A stretch of DNA of 64,000 nt from Aphrocallistes beatrix (Eukaryota; Porifera; Hexactinellida; Sceptrulophora; Aphrocallistidae), in NCBI GenBank assembly GCA_963281255.1, contig OY725493.1:3689857-3753856 (forward strand), read 5' to 3'. Shown piece by piece: positions 12,071-23,378 of this stretch. Made by a program: the position numbers and the translations under genes. Numbering within the stretch: the first letter of the stretch is position 1; the number at the start of each line of letters is the position of its first letter. The notes under the pieces were generated by a model. The model saw only the letters and a list, made by a program, of their open reading frames with translations, had not been told where the DNA came from and ran no database searches.

Positions 12071-12700
12071 CCATAAAATACCTTCCACTATTAAATTAGC
12101 TCAAATCCAGTCAAAGGTTTCCCTCTTCACTGTAAGCGAGATTCTCTTAAAAAACAGGACTGGTAGAAATAAGTATATTGCCTTTAAAATAAGATCTATC
12201 AAGATCAGATTATAGTGTATAGGTCGAAAGTAAAAATTGTTTACAAAAGCTCGCCTTTGAACGAGATTGTGGTTTTAAAAGTTTTCACTCAATACACCGT
12301 TTAGAGGCTTTTTTGACCTGAATTAAATCAAAGATTTAGGGTGGAATGTTTTAGGCAATTACTGATAATTACTAATTTTGGCATCACCGGTCTAGATTCT
12401 TTTGATAGATTGATTGTATAATCAAACATCCCTCAATTATTAAAAATCCTTTTAATGAATTTAATTGATAGACAGGATCTACAGGGTGAAAAGTACGTGT
12501 TCTAATACGATCAGGATCCTTCGAAATAAGTCAATAAATTATAGTGCGCTGCAACACAAACGAATCATAAATGATGAATATATTTAGGTTTATTAGTGAA
12601 ATCATTTGATACTTCGGATAGAATTCAAATCTGAATCTTGGGACTCGTTTCCTCAAGTAGTACGTCTATTAATTTCCAAATGTGGATAGTAGCTTTAGAG

Positions 12701-12854
12701 CAGGTGTGTCAAACTCGAATCGGATAGTGGTCCAATTTCATAACCCCAGCTCTTCCCCGGGCCATGATAGAAACGAACAAATTTTAACTGCTGATTCATT
12801 CAATTATAATATTTTTTCGCAACTGGCTGGCGGGCCACCAGTTTGACACGCCTG
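12701..12854. mobile_element. hAT-type MITE (154 bp) with exact 8-bp TSD
   Basis: Terminal inverted repeats CAGGTGTGTCAAACTCG and GTTTGACACGCCTG are flanked on both sides by the identical 8-mer CTTTAGAG (12693-12700 and 12855-12862). An 8-bp target duplication plus CA..TG termini is the hAT hallmark. Non-coding. Confidence 0.9.
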
Positions 12855-12862
12855 CTTTAGAG

Positions 12863-13920
12863 ATACGTATATGTTGAAATGCATTGCGGGATGGCACTTC
12901 TGAATATCTGCTAGCCATGATCACTAATTATATTTAATTCGATCTGCCTGATATATATCATTATGATAAAATTTAACTAGAGTTCAAAATTAAGAAGTGC
13001 AAGGATAATAAAACAGGTAGTACTTTCTATCTAGTCCATTTTAAAAACTAGTAAATAAGACCGTTTGAAAGCTGTATTTCCATTAAATGACCGCTTGATA
13101 CAGTAACCAGGAAGCAGGCCCGGCGCCAGGCGTATCAAACAGGGGGAGAGTTAATTTATCGGGGGAGGAACAATTCACCATGAATGATTTCTGCCATGAA
13201 AAGTGCAAAATAAGGTCAAAATTTGCAGTTCAGCACCAAAAACTGCATAAAGCACTCGGCTCAATATATTTAAATTTTGAATAAATTCACAACCTCAAAT
13301 TCTTGGTGGCTACATAACTCAGAAGGTATCCATTAAATTATAAATTATAGAAATACTATCCTCCATACAAATACTATCCTCCAATTATCATAAATCTGTC
13401 GAAAACCACTGTATTTGTCTTGTGAACCTCTTCCCTGTGATAGTCAACATATCCAGGTCACTAGTTCGCTGATCGACCTAATAGCTTGCTTTAGATATAT
13501 ACTATTTATGCTGAATAATATGTGCAGTATGTTTTGAGCACCGAGTAGTTGTTTTCTTTTGATTGTGCTGAAAATTCCAAGGATTATTCATCCACTAATT
13601 ATTAAAACCCACGAAATGCAGGGAATGTTGCAGCGTCATTTCTGGTTCAAGACATTTTGTGTGGGGAAGCCATAAAAATTTGGGGTCTTTATTAGAAATA
13701 GAAAAGACACATTTGCAAGTCGTTCATATGCGATTTATATTATTATATTATGGAATAATTATAGTTCGGAACAAACCGTAGCTAATTCAATATTTTCAAT
13801 GGTGCGGTAAATTCACAATTCAGGAGGATCCTATGATGATCATTGTTTAATTTCGTTTGTAAACTATAAATAAAGGTTCAAATATATCCTAATTTACACT
13901 GTGGTTGTGTTCCAATAGAT
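12863..13920. other. Gene-free stretch
   Basis: No gene was recognised. A short GC-rich segment at 13115-13175 (GGCCCGGCGCCAGGCGTATC) looks like the end of a decayed repeat. The rest is AT-rich without clear repeats. Confidence 0.4.
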
Positions 13921-14226
13921 CAGTGGTTCTCAAACTACTTTCTCTCGCGACCCCACTAAAGAAGACATTATGAATTACTTTAATACTTATATGGAGCTAA
14001 TTTTTTGTTACTGAGGGCTTTATAAATTATATTATGTTTGTTTTCGGCATGTTATGGGTAAATAATAACAAAAACATGGCATTTGTAGGATGTTCACTTA
14101 CCAGAATTGAGCTCCAAGCAAGGATTTGGATAAAATGTCATTAATGTCAGTGACATTAAATACCTCAATAAATTTTTCGGCGACTTCAAGAAATTTTAAT
14201 GGCGACCCTGAGGTTGAGAACCACTG
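13921..14226. mobile_element. hAT-type MITE (306 bp)
   Basis: Starts CAGTGGTTCTCAAACTAC and ends GGTTGAGAACCACTG, inverted copies of the widespread hAT terminus. Flanking 8-mers CAATAGAT (13913-13920) and ATATAGAT (14227-14234) match at six of eight positions, consistent with an aged target duplication. Non-coding. Confidence 0.85.
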
Positions 14227-14689
14227 ATATAGATGCTGATGCAAAATGTCTTATACAATTTCTTTTCCACAACATTCAGGGAATTAGTCTATTTAACTCA
14301 AAACTCAAATCAAAAGATAAGGATGATTTTTTCAGCTTACATCGTTTAACCGGACCAATCTAAGGTTTCGAACAATGAGAAGTAATCGTAAATCTATTTA
14401 AAAGAATAAATTATGCCAAAATTATTCTAAAAGTAAAATCCATTTTCATAACTGAAGAACTAAAAAATGCCACAATTAATAGCAATATTTCCCACTTGAT
14501 GCAAACCAATATCAGTTAAGATCATTTCTAACTAATATCCCAATATAGAGCATATTCGTTTCAGCCCTAGCATAAATAATCCAAGGAATTTACAGCCAAA
14601 CAAAAGCAACTCTCCAGGCTCAAAACATACTGAGTTCCCAATGTATAGTGAACCTGTCTACAGCCACTCAAGGGACTAATAAATGACTC

Positions 14690-14940
14690 TAAGTTGACTA
14701 ATTCATAATTCAAGCATGAATTAGTCAATCATAAGCTAAGTTGACAAATTCATCCATTAATGAATAATTCGAATAATTCATAATTTCGAAATATGAATTA
14801 GTCGAATAGTTCATAATTCTGGAATTATGAACTATTCCAATAATTCAGAATCCTGAATTATGAATTATTTGAAAAATTCATTCATATAATTCATGATATT
14901 TTCCTGTAAAACTTTCAAATTTGAATAATTCGTATTAATA
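14690..14940. repeat. AT-rich inverted low-complexity block
   Basis: A run of related words around GAATAATTC, CATAATTC and TGAATTATGA appears in both orientations, including a near-perfect stem with AGTTCATAATTCTGGAATTATGAACT at its core. It looks like simple-sequence amplification; no ends are definable. Confidence 0.5.
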
Positions 14941-14999
14941 TTTATTTAATTAACATCAAAAGCACGTTATTTGACAAGCTAAGTGCGTTAAACAACGCA

Positions 15000-15890
15000 C
15001 TTAAAACGCTCTGCGGAAAAACACTGCGCGCACCATTTTTGAGCACTACCAATATAGTATATAAATATGGTGTTAAGGAATCCATTTCGTTGCCAAATTT
15101 TAGATAAGTGATCATATAATTGTGCAATAGGTTATATAAATGACGATTTTAGTGAGTTTCAGACCCGTTTCAAGGACTCTGCAAAACTCTTTTATTAATA
15201 AATTTCCCGCATAGACCGGGCTGTGAATGAGTCAAAACAAAAATATAGGAATTTTTCATTCTACATACCAGCGTTACTATGAAAACGCATTTTGGCCAGT
15301 TGGAGCAATATCTTAAAAACTGTAATAACTTGGCATTCAAATTTGACCATATTTGATAGACAATAAGCTTCCTATTAGGTGGTAATATAATTTGTAATTC
15401 TAAACTGAATTGTTTGGGGATACTATTGGATTAATTACATAATGTGACTAATAAATTTCAATATCCAATAATTCGAAAACTATTTAGTTTAGAATTACAA
15501 ACTATATCACTACTTAATAGTAGGTATTTAAATTTGATCATATTTGATAGACAATAGGCTAGTCATCAAATATGATCAAATTTGAATGCCTAGTTATTAC
15601 AGTTTTCAAGATATTGTCCCAACTGACCAAAATGCGTTTTTATGGCAACACTGGAAAGTTTCAACATTTCATGGAAAATTACATTCTTCCGTATTAACTC
15701 ATTCACAGTCCGTTTCGATGTAGAAAATTGATTAATTAAAGTGCTTAGAAGCGTGCTTAATCGGGTCATAAAATCACGAACCAATTTCGCGAGAAATATA
15801 GCCTATTGTGCAATTACTTGAATATGATGGTTAATTAAGTTTATAACAATTTGCATGGGAAACATTGGAGTAAGAATCATTTTGGTAGGG
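15000..15890. repeat. Diverged palindromic element related to family C
   Basis: The two halves of this stretch are inverted copies of one another: AATTTGACCATATTTGATAGACAATA near 15340 and the complement near 15560, CCTATTAGGTGGTAATATAA and CTACTTAATAGTAGG at the centre, and GTGCAATAGG/CCTATTGTGCAA further out. The order of words is the same as in the C elements at 17194 and 42411, so it is an older member. Ends are not sharp. Non-coding. Confidence 0.65.
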
Positions 15891-16435
15891 CAGTGTAGTA
15901 GATAGTGTACAGCTATAGTTGATGGAATGTAAAGTTGGTAGGCTTGTGGGCATCTGGTTGTGAAGATCCTGAATTCCGGTGTTCAGATATTAGGTTGAGT
16001 GCATCTCCTTCCCATACAGATGGAACTGATTAGCAATTTTGATTACTAGTAGATTGCGACAATTTGATCTGGCTAAATGAAGTCTATTTATTTAATTAGA
16101 ATTTCCATCTTACTTTGGAGAGTTCATTCCTTTCAACTATGAACTCAGTAATGACTACAAAATTAAGTAAATTAATGATAAAAAATTTAGACCACAGTAG
16201 ATTACTTAAATAGTTGCCTCGTGGATGCGGTTGCTTTATAATACCATATAAGGTTAAAAAGGATCCAAAGAATCCCGAATATTTGCATTGTACTTATCTG
16301 AAAAAGGTTCTTGTATTTGGCAGAATGTGAGTATATAAAGTACCTATGTCAGACCTACTTAGTAACATTTATTTGTATGTTGTACACTAATATATATTTG
16401 TCATAAACCAAGGAGGAAAATGGTGCTTAAGTTGT
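15891..16435. other. Gene-free stretch
   Basis: No gene, clear repeat ends or RNA gene were seen. Confidence 0.4.
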
Positions 16436-16439
16436 TTAA

Positions 16440-16532
16440 CCCTACTTGGACTTGGGGTACAAAGTATAAATAGAAAAATCACACTTTCAATTAACTTTGG
16501 CTTTCACTTCAACATTCCGAGTCCAAGTAGGG
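16440..16532. mobile_element. piggyBac-type MITE (93 bp)
   Basis: Thirteen-bp perfect terminal repeats CCCTACTTGGACT / AGTCCAAGTAGGG are flanked by TTAA on both sides (16436-16439 and 16533-16536). A TTAA duplication with CCCT termini is the classical piggyBac signature, unlike the GG-ended TTAA families elsewhere in this window. Non-coding. Confidence 0.85.
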
Positions 16533-16536
16533 TTAA

Positions 16537-17193
16537 TTAATAAGGTTTTCAAGGGTTTTTGCGTTAGTAATACATTTAAGAGGTCATTTTAATGAGAAGA
16601 TGACCGTAGTAGCGGAACAAGACAGCTTTTTAAGAAGTTTTTTTGCCCCACCTAAAGATATAGAGACCCCACTTGTAGAGGTTCACTGTATAGTTGATTT
16701 AGATATCCTTAATTTAAGGGTAAGTGACGGAGTAGATGTCGAAAGTTTCTATTATAACAAAAAAAACACAAAGCACATTTGGAGGCTTTTTTGAACTTAA
16801 TCACCACTAAGTTCAATAAATAGAATTCAAATTTTGACAAAATTTCCAAACACAAACCAAAAATAAATCCTGCTAGAAAATATGCACCACACTCCTTTGC
16901 AAAATGAAATATTTTAACTTCCTATAACAGATTAACATCAGAAAATCTGGAAGGGGGCTACGCTTCATATTTCCAAATCTTGGGTGGTGCGACTCCTAAC
17001 CTTCTGCTATCAGAATATAAACTATCAGAATACACGCTCTAACAGGTTTACTTATCTTATTTTCTAGGTATCGCTGATGGTTTCCAAAAATAATTATAAA
17101 ATCAAACTAGTTTAAGTATTACTACGTATGCACTTTAATTTATAAATTGACAGAATCGAGTTTAGCTATACCTCTCGAATTTATAGATTAAAT
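16537..17193. other. Gene-free stretch
   Basis: A 64-codon open frame starts at 16600 but matches no family I recognise and has no supporting context. Nothing else was seen. Confidence 0.4.
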
Positions 17194-18258
17194 CATAGCC
17201 TACTCTAATAATGCCTCACAGTAGACTGAAAATTGTGGACTAGGGATGAAGTAGTAGCCGAATGGATTAATACACGATTAGCCTAAAATTGTTAACCATG
17301 CAGAATAAGCATTAAGAATGTATTACCAGCATATAAAAACATGGTACCAAAGTACAAATATCCGTTGGAAAATTTCGATTAGTCATCATATCATAAAGGT
17401 CATTCTAAGGACAATTTTAGCTTTTTTCTAAGCTGTTTTAACTCTATTTCTAAATGGTACAGTAATAAGGTGTGATTTTGTGTAGACGTCAAGATTTGTA
17501 CGAGTTGATTTGAAACATTTAGAATTTTTCGATGGAATGTTGTTACATTCCTGCGTTGCTATGGTAAAGCATTTTGGTCAGTTTGGGCCATTTCGTGCAA
17601 ACTGTACTAACTAGATCTTCAAATTTAATCGTGTTTGATAAGCAATTGACTACTTCCTATTAGGTGATAATACAACTTGAACTTCTAAATTCAACGAGTT
17701 TTGAGTTATGGGTGGATTTTAAGAATGTGACCAAAACACTAAATTGTCGCATAACTCTATAGTTTGTGAATTTAGAAGTTTAAATTGTATTATTACCTAA
17801 TAGGAAGTAGCCAATTGCCTATCAAATACGATCAAATTTGAAGACCTAGTTCTTACAGTTTGCAGGATATGGCTCAAACTGATCATAATACTTTACCATA
17901 GCAACGTAGGAATGTAACAACATTCCATTGAAAAATTCTAAAATTTTAAAATCAACTCGTACTAATCTTAGTTCTACACAAAAATTATAGCTTAATAACA
18001 TTTAGAAGTAGGTTTAAAACAGCTTAAAAAAATGTCAAAATCGTGCTTAAAATGACCTGTTGCGCAATGATATGATGACTAGTCTAAATTTTGACAACGG
18101 ATATATGTACGTTGATGCCATGTTTATATATGCTGGTAATACATTCTTAATGCCTATTCTACATGGTTAACGATTTTAGGCTAATCGAGTATTAATCCAT
18201 TCGGCTATTACCGCATCCTTGGTTATTTTACTGTGAGGCATTATTAGAGTAGGCTATG
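17194..18258. mobile_element. Palindromic long-inverted-repeat element, family C (copy 1)
   Basis: Termini CATAGCCTACTCTAATAATG and its complement. The element is nearly one palindrome: left-arm words (CCTAAAATTGTTAACCATGC, CGATTAGTCATCATATCAT, ACATTCCTGCGTTGCTATGG, ACTTCCTATTAGGTGATAAT) recur inverted on the right, with only a short unique centre around 17715-17735. Length 1065 bp, the same as copy 3 without its insertion. Non-coding and non-autonomous. It lies 165 bp beyond the MDC1 stop codon, so it may limit that gene's 3' UTR. Confidence 0.85.
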
Positions 18259-18422
18259 ATTGAATATAGTAAGTAATTAAGTGAAATTATCAATTTTGGA
18301 GAAAGTTATGAATAAAAAATAAATGATTATATTATGGACAAAGAATAAAACTTAAATATGTTCCATATTCCATTAGAGAAAAATCTGAAAAACCTGATCA
18401 TGATCAATAATTATGCAAAACA

Positions 18423-18879
18423 TTAATGTAGTTTCCTTCTTCGTTGTGGCAAATTATTGACTTCAAAAGATTTTCGTTTTTGAGAAATTGAGGATCTTTC
18501 AATGTCCAACAAAAAAGGTTCTATCTCAACTACCTGCTTAAGAACGGCAGTTAAAACAAATTCAGAGGAAAGAATTATAATGTTCTCATGATCACTATCC
18601 ATAAGAAATTTGGGAAGTAAACTAAAGTCAGCATGGCAAGTAATTATAAATATTGACGAATATGTTGAAGAAAGAATATTCTCTTTCACTTCACCACCTG
18701 AAAATTTTATGATTAATTCCATTTCTTTAGGTGTTGGGAGGATGCTAGGAGTTAAATAAAAAATACATTCCGAGAACAATTTTTTTCTTCTTGCTAAAAT
18801 ACAAGATTGCTCAAGGTTTATGCCATAAAGTCTTTCATTGGTTTTATCTGATAAAAGGAAATTCTTTGATTGAAGAAAC
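18423..18879 (-). CDS. MDC1-like gene, terminal exon (second BRCT domain)
   Basis: This exon encodes residues ~497-648 of the MDC1-like protein begun at 32975-34464. It contains the second BRCT of the C-terminal pair: FSECIFYLTPSILPTPKEME aligns with the start of human MDC1 BRCT2 (YEIYVTP..PPPPQM), FSGGEVKEN follows, and SSEFVLTAVLKQVVEIEPFLL matches the LSPEFLLTGVLKQ..PEAF stretch near the human C-terminus. The acceptor AAAG lies at 18880-18883 on the minus strand; splicing there to the donor after 32975 keeps phase (AG|G = Arg497) and gives KAGRFLQSKNFLLSDK, the same spacing as the human protein between the two BRCTs. A possible branch point (TATTAAC) lies upstream. The stop TAA is at 18423-18425. 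The tail KRKSFEVNNLPQRRRKLH is basic and may be a nuclear localisation signal. Confidence 0.82.
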
Positions 18880-18967
18880 CTTTGCATCATAATAAAACAC
18901 ATGTTAATACTATGGAAATGGGGATAATTCAAAAACGCAGGAATGAAAATTATAATATAAATAACAA

Positions 18968-19435
18968 CAAGCGAGCTTCACTTGTTTACACTGCGGGGCT
19001 GGCGGACAAAATGTGTACGGTGGAGGAACCATTTGGGAGCCTAGGCACACATTGAGAAATAATAAGGTAGATAACATCCGAAAATCATAAATTTGTTAAA
19101 TCTTTAATTTTTGAAGCGTAATGATGACGTAGTAACAGACACCATTTACAGTCACCATTTTTATGAGAGTTGTATCATATTTGAGATATATTAATATACA
19201 CATTCTATTAAAATTTCAGCCTTGTATAACTTAAAATGAATGAGTAGTCGAAAAACAAATTTCTATCAAAAAAAGGTGACAATTACGTCATAATTCCATG
19301 ATGAGTTGACATTTGGTCTGAGGTCATAACTTAGTGGAGCCATAGTCAAAATACTCTCATATGCTAAAAATCAGCTTTATGTGATTTGAATGCAGATTCT
19401 TCAATAATTTCATTATATATATATGTACGTATATA
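18968..19435 (-). mobile_element. Helitron-like non-autonomous element, 3' part
   Basis: Begins (as plus strand) CAAGCGAGCTTCACTTG after an A and follows the body of the full copies at 48300-48872 and 30096-30647 (TTGGGAGCCTAGGCACACATTG, AATTTGTTAAATC, TAATGATGACGT, GACATTTGGTCTGAGGTCATAACTTAGTGGAGCC, then a TA-rich tract), but lacks the CGAGTTTTAATAGTAAGGA end. Diverged, so older than the copies at 48300 or 54127. Only 88 bp from the MDC1 splice acceptor. Confidence 0.7.
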
Positions 19436-19588
19436 CAGTCAGATTCTAGGGATTTCATGAAGTGCCTAGTGATCTCACGAAATTACTAGGCATTTCGTGA
19501 AATGAGTGTGGTTTTATTCACGAAAAGCATAGTAATTTCGTGAAATCACTAGGCTTTTCATGAAATAACTGATTACACAGATTGACTG
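19436..19588. mobile_element. TA-flanked MITE (153 bp)
   Basis: Imperfect termini CAGTCAGATT and AGATTGACTG with TA on either side. Inside, the word CACGAAATTACTAGGC and relatives (TTTCGTGAAAT, CTAGG) occur as inverted repeats, making a strong hairpin. It abuts the TA-rich end of the preceding Helitron-like copy. Probably a Tc1/mariner-type MITE. Confidence 0.6.
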
Positions 19589-19710
19589 TAACATATGTAT
19601 ATATCATGATGGATAAAAGTTATTTATTGAGGAGTTTGGATTTATAGTTTAAATTTGAACATATCATAAATTTTATTTTTCTACAATATAACAATTTTGA
19701 TATCAAAACA

Positions 19711-20176
19711 CGAGCAGTGGCGGCGTTAGAGGGGGCGCAGGGGGAGCAGGATTTATAGGTTCATATTTACGAAATTTGTGATTTTAGTTCTATGTTATAT
19801 GAGATTAAGCGAAATTTTGTGAGATAATCAGGAACAATATAATACTAAAGTCACATATACTAAAATAAACAGTTAATCTAAGGACAGATCATCTGGGCCA
19901 GGAGCTTCAGTTCTATGACGTTTAGTAGCTGCAGGAGGAATGTCACTCATTTGGATACTAAAGGTACTAACAAAAACGCACTGAATAATATTAATCAGAA
20001 GAAAAACATATTTTCAACATTAAAGTCGGTTTTAGATTCCAAAAATACAATGTTGGTTATGGATACAATCTAAAAAATGAGACATTTTTGAGTTCCCTTC
20101 CTTTATTCTGCGACCCCTGCCAGATGATATGCCACCCCTATGCGACCCCTGATGAAAACAACTGGCGCCGCCCCTG
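19711..20176 (-). mobile_element. hAT-like repeat, family F (copy 1)
   Basis: On the minus strand it starts CAGGGGCGGCGCCAGTTG and ends in a GGGGGCGC-type terminus; the same sequence lies in the opposite orientation at 55118-55590. Both copies carry, on the minus strand here, a 25-codon frame beginning MSDIPPAATKRHRTEA and then a TAA, which could be the very C-terminus of a lost transposase. CAGGGGCGG termini are common in hAT elements. This copy is joined directly to the truncated end of the LINE at 20219. Confidence 0.65.
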
Positions 20177-20218
20177 AACAAGAGGGAATCAAATGGAAAA
20201 GGGAAATTGGATTCATGT

Positions 20219-21800
20219 TTATAGGAGATACTTTCTAATACGCCGGATGTTATAGATGCAGTAGAAGCAGGAGGAGGCAACTTTGCTGACCTGAGTAAAC
20301 ATTGAGAGGGTGTTGTCGAGCCAAGTTCCAAGATTCCGTACTTCTTTGGAAGAAGAGATTCTCGACTCACCAACAGAGATGCTATCAGTTTGAACCTTGA
20401 ATAGTTGTTGACGAGTCCCTATTATAAGGAACTCAGTCTTGGTGTCATTGATAAGCAACTTGTTGGTGAGGAGCCAGGAATGGATTGCAGAGATGCAAGA
20501 TTGGATGGCGGAGAAAGCAGAATCTTCAGAAGAGATGGAATCGGGTTTTAAAGAAATATAGACCTGAGTATCGTCGGCATAGTAGTGCATGTCGGGGAGG
20601 TGGGACCTAATGAGGTCGAATAGAGGACTAGTATAGAGGCTAAAGAGAAGCGGACCAAGACAAGAACCCTGAGGATCTCCGTGTTCAACAGGGATATTGG
20701 AGGAATTAGAACCCTTTATTGAGACGAACTGAGTCCTATCAGAGCTAAGATTCAAACCAAGACAGAGAAGAGCCGCAAATGCCGAAATGAGACTGGAGAC
20801 GGTTGAGTAAGATGGTATGGTCGATGGTGTCGAAGGCTGAACTAAGATCAAGAAGAACCAGAAGAGATACATGTTGGCGATTCATGCTGAGGAGGATGTC
20901 GTTTGTGACCTTCAGGAGCGCAGTCTCCGTACTGTGGTGTTTACGATAGGCAGACTGCGTGCCGGGGGGGGGGGTGATGCAATGTGAGATGATTCGCGAC
21001 CTAGATGGACGCGGCACTCTCAGTGATCTTAGAAATGAAAGAAAGATTACTAAGTGGACGATAGATAGAGAAGATGGGATCGAGATTTAGTCTTTTAAGT
21101 TTGGACAAGATGATGGCGCGCTTCCAGGGATAAGGAAAATGACCAGTGGAGAGGGAACCATTTACGATTTTCGTAAGGATGGGTGCTAGGATGGGTAGAG
21201 ATGATTTGACCAAGGATGTTGGGATAGGATCGAGGATGCAAGATTTATTAGGAGTAGAGGAAACAAGGGAAACAATTTCTTCCTCAGATAATTCTTTGAA
21301 TTGGTGGAAAGTATGTTGGGAATCGATGTTTGAATTATCTAAGGGGGTAACGGAAGACGAAGATGCATTTGAATCAATGGTGGAACGGATGTTAGTATTT
21401 ACCAAGAACAAAGAAGTTGGCGAGTTCCTGAGAAAGAACAGCCTTATCAGCATGAGGTGTTAGGACCTGTTGCTGCCGTAAGCCGAGAAGTGAGTTAGCC
21501 TTACGGAAGAGTAAGCGCTGGTCATGACAGGACTGACTGGTCGAATCAGAATAGAAATTGCGACGTTCCCTGTCATCAGGTCAGTCACAAGATTCCTCTG
21601 ATGCTTGAATTCAGCCAAATGGTCAGGGTCATTAGACTGGCGCCACTTCCGTTCAGCTTTCCTTCTCGCACGATTGGCCTGCTTGATGCTACTGGTGAAC
21701 CAAGGGACACGGGGAAGGGTGACTATGGTTTTGGATCGCAGAGGAGCATGCTGATCATAGATGGAAGATAGAGTACTGATATATGATGCCATAAGTTCTT
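20219..21800 (-). pseudogene. LINE retrotransposon fragment (CR1/L2-like), reverse transcriptase
   Basis: Minus-strand pieces in order: the linker after the endonuclease (QANRARRKAERKWRQSNDPD, 21460-21792), the N-terminal reverse transcriptase (LDPIPTSLVK..PILTKIVNGSL, 21001-21453), QSAYRKHHSTETALLKV with [18 protein letters not shown] (20745-21017), and the catalytic YYADDTQVY block (20219-20872). Motifs and order are those of the CR1/L2/Rex-type LINE group. The endonuclease is missing upstream and the thumb and 3' end are missing after IRRIRKYLL. The frame shifts at least three times; one shift coincides with an 11-base C run (G run on plus at 20964-20974). It is dead on arrival and secondarily broken, lying in the MDC1 intron in sense orientation. 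Confidence 0.88.
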
Positions 21801-21817
21801 CAAGATGATCAGGTGGG

Positions 21818-21850
21818 TTACTTAGGTCATTTCATAAGTACTGATCCGTG
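21818..21850. repeat. Solo mariner-type terminal repeat
   Basis: CTTAGGTCATTTCATAAGTA is one base different from the TIR of the mariner element at 55630-56967. No partner end or transposase is nearby, so it is an orphan end at the truncated edge of the LINE. Confidence 0.6.
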
Positions 21851-21902
21851 ATCTGTATTCAGAAGTTAGTGAAAATATACTATTTTCGATTTGTCCATTG
21901 TA

Positions 21903-22673
21903 CAGGGTGGCTTTTAAGTTCTGTCCAAAGCTTTATTAGGTATAAAATTTCTTAAACTCAAACAATCTTAGCTATTATGGTCTTTAGAGATTGTAATTCG
22001 AATATTCTCAATTATTTTAAAAGATTTTTCGATTCTATGACTTAGAAATGTGTTTTGTATGGTGAGTTTTGAGAAAAAAAAATGTGTCCTGGCAAGCAGC
22101 GAAAATCGTGAATCAGGGCCCACTGCTTTTCAAGTTATCTTCCCAGAGTCTTCAAATTCTAGGAAAAATTGGCTCACACATTTTCCTCGAAAACTCTAAA
22201 TTTGTAGAAATATAGGATGTTCAGATCAGTGCATTTTGTGGACCAATTGGATCAAATTTTTTTGTGACGTGAAAAAAAGTGCCATTTTGGGGAATTTTCA
22301 AAATGTACCTGATTTTAGTCGTGAAATAATAACTTTATCTCGTTTCTGATAATGAATTCATTGAATTTATAAAATATTCCAATGGTAAATGAATGGTATC
22401 TGGTGCTAAATCGTCAAGGAACATCGATTTAAGAGACATTTTTTACATAAGCAGTGGCCCTGATTCTCGATTTTCGATGCGTGCCAGGACACATTTCTTT
22501 TTCTCAAAACTCACCATACAAAACACATTTCTAAGTCATAGAATCCAAAAATATTTCAAAATCATTGAGAATATTCGAATTACAATCTCTAAAGACCATA
22601 ATAGCTAAGATTGCTTGAGTTTAAGAAATTTTATACCTAATAAAGCTTGGAACAGAACTTAAAAGCCACCCTG
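21903..22673. mobile_element. TA-flanked foldback element, family D (copy 1)
   Basis: Terminal repeats CAGGGTGGCTTTTAAGTTCT and complement, flanked by TA at 21901-21902 and 22674-22675. The inverted arms extend about 240 bp each, through GTAATTCGAATATTCTCAAT, AAATGTGTTTTGTATGGTGA and AATCAGGGCCCACTGCTT. The terminal CAGGGTG is shared with the DD37E Tc1 element at 3594, so that type of transposase may mobilise it. Open frames in the arms are by-products of the repeat, not genes. Confidence 0.85.
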
Positions 22674-22680
22674 TATAGCT

Positions 22681-23300
22681 CAGGGGATCAGCTTTCGATT
22701 TGCATATAGGATTGTTGTGATAGAACAATTATGGTGATTGGCACGTTCGATTTATGTACATGGTTTAGGTGACTGTTGAAAAATTGGAATCTCCCCATTG
22801 AAAATGGCTTAAAAATGAATTTGGTAATATTTTTTTGAATTCGTTGAATAAGATCATTACAAGGTCAAATAATTAAGAACATATGTGTGATGAAGTAAAC
22901 GGGAGGTGTTCATTACAATAACCTGTGATAAAAAGTAATAATGCAACTTTACGTGGATTTTTTCCCAATTTTCTCCCCCTAAAAATGGGACAAAAGTGGT
23001 AGTATACCATTTCATAAACAATTTATTCCCCAGCCTAAAACCATAATGCTACAAATAAATCAATATTTCTGTTGTTGTTTTATATGTGGAATTTAATGGA
23101 AGGATCAGTTTTAATCTAAATTTGCTTAGAAATGAAATACAGCCTTGGGAAACTCAAATATCACGTTTGAAGGCAGTATCCTAAACTGATGTACTTAAAT
23201 CGGATGTAGGAACCACTAATTTTATCGGATATAGTAATAATTTAATCAAAGATTCCATGTCCCTGGCACTATAACTATATCCAATATCTACTGTACTTTC
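22681..23300. repeat. Repeat G (host repeat of the 5.4-kb element)
   Basis: Starts CTCAGGGGATCAGCTTTCGA. Its first ~140 bp match 57418-57555 and its later part (ATTTATTCCCCAGCCTAAAACC, TATCCTAAACTGATG) matches 63040-63185. In this copy the two parts are joined, whereas at 57418-63265 the 5.4-kb element lies between them. The inverted word CTGATCCCCTGAG at 63250-63262 suggests G is itself a TIR element. Right end unclear here. Confidence 0.55.
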
Positions 23301-23378
23301 TTAATCTAGATGAAAATAGTAGATTTTGTCTTGGTTAGCCTCTTGGTGAAATGATAAATTTATGAAAAAAATAGACTA

